From an uncultured Klebsiella sp. (GTDB taxonomy: Bacteria; Pseudomonadota; Gammaproteobacteria; Enterobacterales; Enterobacteriaceae): a stretch of 12,107 nucleotides of DNA. Both the position numbers and the translations under genes were made by a program. The stretch lies in assembly GCA_902490055.1 (NCBI GenBank), contig CABUCP010000044.1, positions 1 through 12,107 on the forward strand, written 5' to 3'. Numbering within the stretch: position 1 is the stretch's first letter; every line of letters starts with the position of its first letter. Shown here piece by piece: positions 6,928-12,107 of this stretch. The notes beneath the pieces were generated by a model that ran no database searches, had not been told where the DNA came from, and saw only the letters and a program-made list of their open reading frames with translations.

Positions 6928-7967
6928 GTGAAACGCTGGCCACTATTCACCGCCTGACGCCGCTGGCGGACCATTTCTGGCGTGGCGTAACGGCTGCTCC
7001 CTGGCGTTATGATCTCTTTCATCTGCTGCGCCGGGTCGATGCGCAGGGCGGCGAACGTTATCCGCTGGGGCGCGCGCCGCTGCCGAAGTTTGAATCGCTA
7101 CGCATCGGCCAAACGCCATCGATGGGGTTTGCTCCGGCGACCTTAGCCAGCGCGCAACAGCGCGACAACAGCAGCCTGCATGAGATTTCGATTCTCAGCT
7201 TTGGTCTGTTCGGCCCCAACGGCCCGTTACCGGTGCATATGACCGAATATGCCCGCGAGCGCATCCACCATCATCAGGATGATAGCCTGAGCGCCTTTGC
7301 CGATCTGTTTCACCATCGTCTGACGCTGCTGTTTTACCGCGCCTGGGCGGACGCCCAGCCAACGGTATCGTTAGACCGTGCCGACAACCGGCGCTTTGAG
7401 CACTATCTCGCGTCACTAATCGGTATGGGGCAGCCGGGACAGCTGGAAAAGGGCGAACTTAGCCCGCACGCGCGCTTCACCCACGCCGGGCACCTTAGCC
7501 GCCACGCCCGGGATCCGGAAGGGCTGGAAAAGATCCTGCGTAACTTCTTTAAAGTGCCGGTCAATATTATTAGCAACGTGCCGCAGTGGATGCCGCTCAC
7601 CGTGCGGGAGCAGGCGCAGCTGGGGGCGGGAAGGCGCTTGCCGCGCTTAGGCGTCTCAGCGTTTCTCGGCGTCGCGGTACGCGATGTACAACATAAGTTT
7701 TGTCTCGAAATCGGCCCTCTGAGCGCTGACGACTATGTCCGCTTCCTCCCCGGCGAAAAAGCGGTCAACGAATTACGCGACTGGATCCGCCAGTACCTTG
7801 GGATCGAGTACGCATGGGAAGTACGGGTGCTTATCCGCAGCGAGGAAGTGCCGGCTACGGTACTCAGCGGCGGCGGCAAACTTGGCTACAGCACCTGGCT
7901 TGGCCACCAGCCAACCCCCACGCCGCGTGGCGATTTAGTATTTTGCGTGGAGAAGACCGACGCCTGA
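6924..7967 (+). CDS. tssG: T6SS baseplate protein TssG (ImpH/VasB family)
   Basis: Baseplate wedge protein that pairs with two TssF copies. The 347 residues fit the family. Recognisable signatures are PWRYDLFHLLRR at 26-37, LRIGQTPSMGFAPA, and the highly conserved FGLFGPNGPLP at 93-103 followed by HMTEYARER. Then come the Asp/His-rich FADLFHHRLTLLFYRAW region, and a C-terminal half with LPRLG and LGVAVRDVQHKF. The product is soluble, with no signal or membrane segment. The ATG sits inside the end of tssF (ATGA), so coupled translation is likely. It is followed by the longest gap inside the operon, 51 bases before clpV. Confidence 0.95.
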   Translation: MSETLATIHRLTPLADHFWRGVTAAPWRYDLFHLLRRVDAQGGERYPLGRAPLPKFESLRIGQTPSMGFAPATLASAQQRDNSSLHEISILSFGLFGPNGPLPVHMTEYARERIHHHQDDSLSAFADLFHHRLTLLFYRAWADAQPTVSLDRADNRRFEHYLASLIGMGQPGQLEKGELSPHARFTHAGHLSRHARDPEGLEKILRNFFKVPVNIISNVPQWMPLTVREQAQLGAGRRLPRLGVSAFLGVAVRDVQHKFCLEIGPLSADDYVRFLPGEKAVNELRDWIRQYLGIEYAWEVRVLIRSEEVPATVLSGGGKLGYSTWLGHQPTPTPRGDLVFCVEKTDA

Positions 7968-8018
7968 CGTTGGCCTGCTCTCTGACACCTGTCTTTAATG
8001 TTATCAATGGAACCGAAC
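7968..8018 (+). other. 51-base gap between tssG and clpV
   Basis: The longest non-coding stretch within the operon. It includes two upstream in-frame ATGs (7998 and 8007) that I do not take as the clpV start, and the clpV ribosome binding site at its end. I see no terminator-like hairpin with a U-run and no convincing promoter. Confidence 0.5.
8009..8012 (+). promoter_or_regulatory. Ribosome binding site deciding the clpV start
   Basis: GGAA lies six bases before the ATG at 8019. No purine-rich site is found before the in-frame ATG at 7998, where the upstream bases are pyrimidine-rich. This favours 8019. Confidence 0.6.
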
Positions 8019-10631
8019 ATGTCAGAAATCAGCCGTGCCGTGCTTTTCGGCAAACTGGATACGCTGTTGTTTACCTCGCTGGAAAGCGCAACCGCCTTTT
8101 GTAAACTGCGCGGTAACCCTTACGTCGAGCTGGTGCACTGGCTGCATCAACTGATGCAGCATCAGGATGGCGATCTGCAACACCTTATTCGCCACTTCGC
8201 CCTTGATGAGCAGGCGTTAACCCGCGATATTCTCGCCGCGCTGGATGCGCTGCCGCGCGGCGCCAGCTCGGTATCCGATCTCTCCGAACATATCGATAGC
8301 GCCGTTGAGCGCGCCTGGGTATACGGCTCACTGAAATATGGCGTCAACCGCATCCGCGGTGGCCATCTGCTGATTGGCCTACTGAAAACCTGGAATCTCG
8401 CCAACATACTGAAGGGTATTTCGCCGCAGTTTAGCAAAATCAATGTTGAAGCCTTGAGTGAAAGCTTCGATACGCTGCTGGCCGCCAGTAAAGAGAGCCA
8501 ACAGGCCGTCGCCGCAACCGCTGATAGCGGCGCGCTGCCGACGGCGCAGGGGACGCTGGCCCAGTACGGACAAAATCTGACGCAGCGGGCGCAGGACGGC
8601 AAAATTGATCCGGTAGTCGGCCGTGATGAAGAGATCCGCCAGATGGTGGATATTCTGATGCGTCGTCGACAAAACAACCCGCTGCTGACCGGTGAAGCCG
8701 GCGTCGGTAAAACCGCGGTGGTGGAAGGGCTGGCGCTGCGTATTGCCGCAGGCGATGTCCCGGAGCCGCTGCGCGATATTCAGCTGTGGTTACTGGATAT
8801 CGGCATGCTGCAGGCCGGCGCGGGCATGAAAGGGGAATTTGAAGCCCGTCTACAGGCGTTAATTAACGAAGTACAGTCCAGCCCAACGCCGGTCGTGCTG
8901 TTTATCGACGAGATCCACACGCTGATTGGCGCAGGCGGCCAGCAGGGTACCGGCGATGCGGCGAACCTGTTAAAACCGGCGCTGGCGCGCGGCCAACTGC
9001 GGACCATCGGCGCGACCACCTGGGCGGAGTATAAAAAATATATAGAGAAGGATCCGGCGCTAACCCGCCGTTTCCAGACGGTACAGATCCACGAGCCGGA
9101 TGAAGAAAGGGCGCTGCTGATGCTGCGCAGCACCGTGTCGCCGCTGGAGAACCATCACCGGGTGCTGTTGCTTGATGAAGCGGTAAATGCGGCGGTGAAG
9201 CTGTCGCATCGCTATATTCCCGCCCGCCAGCTCCCGGACAAAGCGGTAGCGCTGCTGGATACCGCCTGTGCTCGCGTCGCCGTTAGCCAGAGCGCGCCGC
9301 CGCCGCAGCTGGAAGATTGCCAGCAGCGTATAGCCGCGCTGGATGTCGAACTTGAGATAGCCCTGCGCGAAAACCGGGTTGCCATTGGCGATGCTCAGCG
9401 CATTGAGCAACTCAAGCAGGCGCGCCAGCAGCAGGAAACCGAGCGCGATGCCCTGCAAAGCCGCTGGGAGCAGGAGCGCGCGCTGGTCGATGAAGTGATC
9501 GCGTTACGAGCGCAATTGCAGGAGGCCGACGACGACGCGCAGCCCGCGCTGCGCCAGATTCTGGCGGAAAAACAGCTGGCGCTGCAGACCGTGCAGGGCG
9601 AAATGCCGCTGCTGTTCGCGGCGGTGGATGAGAACGTGGTGGCGGCGGTGGTCTCTGACTGGACCGGTATTCCGCTGGGGCGGATGGTCAAAAACGAAAT
9701 TGATGCCGTCCTGAGCCTCGCCGATACGCTCAACCAGCGGGTGATCGGCCAGCGCCACGGGCTGGATCTGATCGCCAAACGGGTGCGAACTTCACGCGCG
9801 CGCCTCGACGACCCGAATAAGCCGGTCGGCGTCTTTATGCTTTGCGGCCCGTCCGGCGTCGGTAAAACCGAAACCGCGCTGGCGCTGGCGGAATCGCTGT
9901 ACGGCGGCGAGCAGAACGTTATCACCATCAATATGAGCGAATTCCAGGAAGCGCATACCGTCTCAACCCTGAAGGGCGCGCCGCCGGGTTATGTCGGTTA
10001 CGGCGAAGGCGGTGTGCTGACCGAAGCGGTGCGCCGCCGCCCGTATAGCGTGGTGCTGTTGGATGAGATTGAGAAAGCGCACCCGGACGTGCACGAAATC
10101 TTCTTCCAGGTGTTTGACAAAGGCTGGATGGAAGACGGCGAGGGGCGCCATATCGATTTCCGCAACACTATCATTATCTTAACATCCAACGTCGGTACCG
10201 AGCTGATCGGCGCTATGTGCGCTGACCCGGATCTGATGCCGGAGCCGGAAGCACTGAGCGCCGCGCTGCGCCAGCCGCTGCTGCAGGTCTTCCCGCCGGC
10301 GCTGCTCGGCCGCCTGCTGGTGGTACCGTACTATCCGCTGAGCGATGCGATGCTGGCGCAAATTGTTCGCCTGCAGCTGGCGCGCATTCAGCGCCGTCTG
10401 CAGGATAATCACAACATTATCTGCGAGATTGACGATAGCGTCGTCGAGCAGGTGGTTCAGCGCTGTAGCGAAGTGGAATCCGGCGGGCGTATGGTCGATG
10501 CGATTCTGACCAATACCTTGTTGCCGCAGATGAGCCAAATTCTGTTAACCGCCAATCGCAACGATGAGCAATTTACGCAACTGCGCATCAGCTATGCGCA
10601 GGGCGAGTTTCATTGTCAGTTTGCCGCGTAA
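8019..10631 (+). CDS. clpV: T6SS AAA+ ATPase ClpV (TssH), sheath disassembly
   Basis: Hexameric cytoplasmic unfoldase that extracts TssB/TssC subunits from the contracted sheath so they can be reused. The 870 residues contain, in order, an N domain (about 1-160, the sheath-recognition domain) and the first AAA+ module, with Walker A GEAGVGKT at 225-232 and Walker B DE at 297-298. A pore loop of the [12 protein letters not shown] type lies between these motifs. A Glu/Gln/Arg-rich coiled-coil M region follows (about 410-530). The second AAA+ module has Walker A GPSGVGKT at 610-617, Walker B DE at 682-683 and GGRMVDAI in the sensor 2 region near the end. All nucleotide-binding motifs look intact. 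The ClpV class, rather than ClpB, is indicated by the N-terminal [10 protein letters not shown] and [14 protein letters not shown] segments and by the neighbours. An upstream in-frame ATG at 7998 would add seven residues; GGAA before 8019 favours the shorter form. Confidence 0.95.
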   Translation: MSEISRAVLFGKLDTLLFTSLESATAFCKLRGNPYVELVHWLHQLMQHQDGDLQHLIRHFALDEQALTRDILAALDALPRGASSVSDLSEHIDSAVERAWVYGSLKYGVNRIRGGHLLIGLLKTWNLANILKGISPQFSKINVEALSESFDTLLAASKESQQAVAATADSGALPTAQGTLAQYGQNLTQRAQDGKIDPVVGRDEEIRQMVDILMRRRQNNPLLTGEAGVGKTAVVEGLALRIAAGDVPEPLRDIQLWLLDIGMLQAGAGMKGEFEARLQALINEVQSSPTPVVLFIDEIHTLIGAGGQQGTGDAANLLKPALARGQLRTIGATTWAEYKKYIEKDPALTRRFQTVQIHEPDEERALLMLRSTVSPLENHHRVLLLDEAVNAAVKLSHRYIPARQLPDKAVALLDTACARVAVSQSAPPPQLEDCQQRIAALDVELEIALRENRVAIGDAQRIEQLKQARQQQETERDALQSRWEQERALVDEVIALRAQLQEADDDAQPALRQILAEKQLALQTVQGEMPLLFAAVDENVVAAVVSDWTGIPLGRMVKNEIDAVLSLADTLNQRVIGQRHGLDLIAKRVRTSRARLDDPNKPVGVFMLCGPSGVGKTETALALAESLYGGEQNVITINMSEFQEAHTVSTLKGAPPGYVGYGEGGVLTEAVRRRPYSVVLLDEIEKAHPDVHEIFFQVFDKGWMEDGEGRHIDFRNTIIILTSNVGTELIGAMCADPDLMPEPEALSAALRQPLLQVFPPALLGRLLVVPYYPLSDAMLAQIVRLQLARIQRRLQDNHNIICEIDDSVVEQVVQRCSEVESGGRMVDAILTNTLLPQMSQILLTANRNDEQFTQLRISYAQGEFHCQFAA

Positions 10632-10655
10632 CACCATCACAAAGTGAGTCTTAAG
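10632..10655 (+). other. 24-base gap between clpV and ppkA
   Basis: Holds a small inverted repeat (TCAC at 10637-10640, GTGA at 10644-10647), too short to call a functional hairpin. An alternative GTG start for ppkA lies at 10644. No terminator or promoter is visible, so ppkA probably shares the operon transcript. Confidence 0.45.
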
Positions 10656-12092
10656 ATGACGGATCACGAAAACAATCGGACTGTCCTGAACGCGCTGCCG
10701 GTCGGGTATCGTTTTAACGAATTTGAAGTAAAGGAAGTGATTGGCGGCGGCGGTTTCGGCATTGTGTATCGCGCCTGGGACCATCAGCTGGAACGGACCA
10801 TCGCGATTAAAGAGTTTATGCCTTCTTCGCTGGCGGTACGTAACGAAGATATGACCCTGGTGCTGCGCAGCGAGCGCTTCAGCAAAGCCTTCTCCGCCGG
10901 ATTAAACAGCTTTATCCAGGAGGCGCGACTGCTGGCGCGCTTTAACCATCCCAACTTGCTGCATGTGCTGCGTTTCTGGGTGCAGAATGACACCGCCTAT
11001 ATGGGCACACTGTTTTATAGCGGCACCACCTTGAGCCGCCTGCGCGAGCAGCAGCCGGAATTGATTGATGAGGCGTGGATCCGCCGAATGCTGCCGATGA
11101 TATTTGGCGCGATTCGTACCATCCACGACGCCGGCTATCTGCATCGCGATATTTCACCGGAAAATATCCAAATCCAGGATAACGGCCTGCCGGTACTGCT
11201 CGATTTCGGTTCGGCTCGCCGGACCATTGGCAACCTCGCCGACGAAACCGAAACCATGCTGCGCCCGGGCTATGCGCCCATCGAGCAGTATACCGATGAT
11301 AATGAAAGCGAACAGGGCGCCTGGACCGACATTTATGCCGTCGGCGCGGTGCTGCATACGCTGATCGTCGGCTCACCGCCGCCGGTAAGCGTAGTGCGCA
11401 GTATCCAGGATAACTATCAACCGTTGGCAGAACTGAAGCCGGCGGGCTACTCGCTGCCGCTGCTGCAGGCGGTGGATAAAGCGCTGGCGTTACGGGTTGA
11501 GGATCGTCCGCAGTCGATCGAAGCATTCGCTGCACTGATTGAAATGCCGGTTGCAAGCATTGACGACGTCTTATCGGTGAAAAAAACCGGCACCATGCTG
11601 GCGCTGGTCGAAGAGGAAGCGCAAGCGCCGGCCGCGAACGACTGGCGACGCTACAAGGTTCCGGGGATGGTCGCCGCAGGCGTGCTGGTCGGCATTATTA
11701 CCGGCGGTGTGATGTTCAGCGGCAGCAGCAGCGAGGCACAACCTGCTGAGAGCGCCAGCGCGCAGCCGCAAACGCCGGTTGAGCCAGCCGCGCCACCGGC
11801 GGAAACCCGGACCGCTGCCACGCAGCCAGCGCCGCCCGCTGCCGTCAACGAGAGTAAACCGAGCGTCGCGGCGGCTGCGCCAATCGCCCAGGTCTACGTG
11901 CGTATGCGGGATGGGGAAAAGCTGACACTCAACGGCGAACCCCACCACACACAGCCGGCGACTAACGGCTTCGCCTCGCTGAAACTGGCGCCGGGACATT
12001 ATGAAATTACCCTGCAGGGTAATGGACAAACCCGCGAACAAACGCTGGAGATCGCCAAACCGGGAACCTGGCTTATCAATCCATCGAGTTAG
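10656..12092 (+). CDS. ppkA: T6SS membrane Ser/Thr protein kinase PpkA, short form
   Basis: Hanks-type kinase of the threonine phosphorylation pathway, expected to phosphorylate Fha. From ATG 10656 it has 478 residues. The cytoplasmic kinase domain (about 15-300) has the glycine loop GGGGFG at 30-35, the ATP lysine K52, HRDISPEN at 163-170 with catalytic D165 and N170, DFG at 183-185 and the activation-segment end YAPIEQY. One transmembrane helix lies at about 337-355. An Ala/Pro/Glu-rich spacer (about 357-405) and a small beta-rich C-terminal domain (about 407-478, PEGA-like by eye) should be periplasmic. S167 replaces the lysine of HRDLKPEN, which I recall as common in related bacterial kinases. 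The protein is much shorter than Pseudomonas PpkA, which has a large C-terminal VWA domain. A GTG at 10644 would add four residues but lacks a ribosome binding site; the site before ATG 10656 is also weak. Confidence 0.92.
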   Translation: MTDHENNRTVLNALPVGYRFNEFEVKEVIGGGGFGIVYRAWDHQLERTIAIKEFMPSSLAVRNEDMTLVLRSERFSKAFSAGLNSFIQEARLLARFNHPNLLHVLRFWVQNDTAYMGTLFYSGTTLSRLREQQPELIDEAWIRRMLPMIFGAIRTIHDAGYLHRDISPENIQIQDNGLPVLLDFGSARRTIGNLADETETMLRPGYAPIEQYTDDNESEQGAWTDIYAVGAVLHTLIVGSPPPVSVVRSIQDNYQPLAELKPAGYSLPLLQAVDKALALRVEDRPQSIEAFAALIEMPVASIDDVLSVKKTGTMLALVEEEAQAPAANDWRRYKVPGMVAAGVLVGIITGGVMFSGSSSEAQPAESASAQPQTPVEPAAPPAETRTAATQPAPPAAVNESKPSVAAAAPIAQVYVRMRDGEKLTLNGEPHHTQPATNGFASLKLAPGHYEITLQGNGQTREQTLEIAKPGTWLINPSS

Positions 12093-12107
12093 ATGGCGCA
12101 ATAGAGA
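12093..12107 (+). other. Short stretch after ppkA to the window end
   Basis: Fifteen bases. The ATG at 12093 opens only three codons before a TAG, so it is not a gene start. No terminator is visible before the window ends, so the operon may continue beyond it. Confidence 0.4.

Noticed and set aside
7899..7914. Small inverted repeat TTGGC/GCCAA near the end of tssG
   Set aside because: Five-base arms inside coding sequence with no U-run; expected by chance in GC-rich coding DNA.
9395..9931. Open frame on the - strand across clpV (178 codons)
   Set aside because: Antisense shadow of the second ClpV ATPase module, rich in Ser, Arg and Cys, with no ribosome binding site or family resemblance.
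11580..11588. Seven-A run followed by C in ppkA as a -1 slippery site
   Set aside because: The reading frame is AAA AAA ACC, which is out of phase with the A AAA AAC slippery pattern, so -1 slippage by the usual mechanism is not expected.
1..12107. Mobile elements, CRISPR arrays, tRNA or rRNA genes, or T6SS effector-immunity pairs
   Set aside because: No transposase, regularly spaced repeats or RNA-gene signatures were seen. All substantial coding space is explained by T6SS structural and regulatory genes.

Overview
The window is the central part of a type VI secretion system (T6SS) gene cluster. It contains nine genes, all on the + strand and packed nearly end to end from position 100 to 12092. 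The DNA is GC-rich by eye, with many G/C third codon positions. The gene order and protein sequences look like a gammaproteobacterium of the order Enterobacterales, with Serratia and its relatives the closest match I can recall. That placement is from memory of the families and was not searched.

Layout. Positions 1-99 are a short leader with a weak -10-like hexamer, a strong predicted hairpin (30-72) and a clear ribosome binding site. Next come the post-translational control genes: fha (FHA-domain scaffold, 100-1884), pppA (PP2C phosphatase, 1884-2678) and a secreted cysteine-containing protein (2700-3689). The middle holds machine genes: tagJ/impE (3699-4493), tssE (4490-5053), tssF (5056-6927), tssG (6924-7967) and clpV/tssH (8019-10631). 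The last gene is ppkA (10656-12092), a membrane Ser/Thr kinase with a short extracytoplasmic domain. Overlaps (TAATG, and ATGA twice) and gaps of 2-51 nt indicate one operon with translational coupling.

How they work together. TssE, TssF and TssG are baseplate (wedge) parts. ClpV is the AAA+ unfoldase that recycles the contracted sheath, and TagJ is a sheath/ClpV accessory. PpkA, PppA and Fha form the threonine phosphorylation pathway: PpkA phosphorylates Fha to promote assembly and PppA reverses this. The secreted protein is a candidate periplasmic input to PpkA, comparable to RtkS reported in Serratia marcescens. That link is inference. The membrane complex, sheath, Hcp, VgrG, TssA, TssK, TagF and effector genes are not here and presumably lie outside the window.

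Novelty. This is a recognisable T6SS locus, not a new system. The items most worth a second look are the leader hairpin before fha, the poorly characterised secreted protein paired with a PpkA that lacks a large C-terminal domain, the repeated DPL motifs in the Fha linker, and an in-phase A AAA AAA slippery sequence in tssE. No RNA genes, mobile elements, CRISPR arrays or long non-coding stretches were seen.
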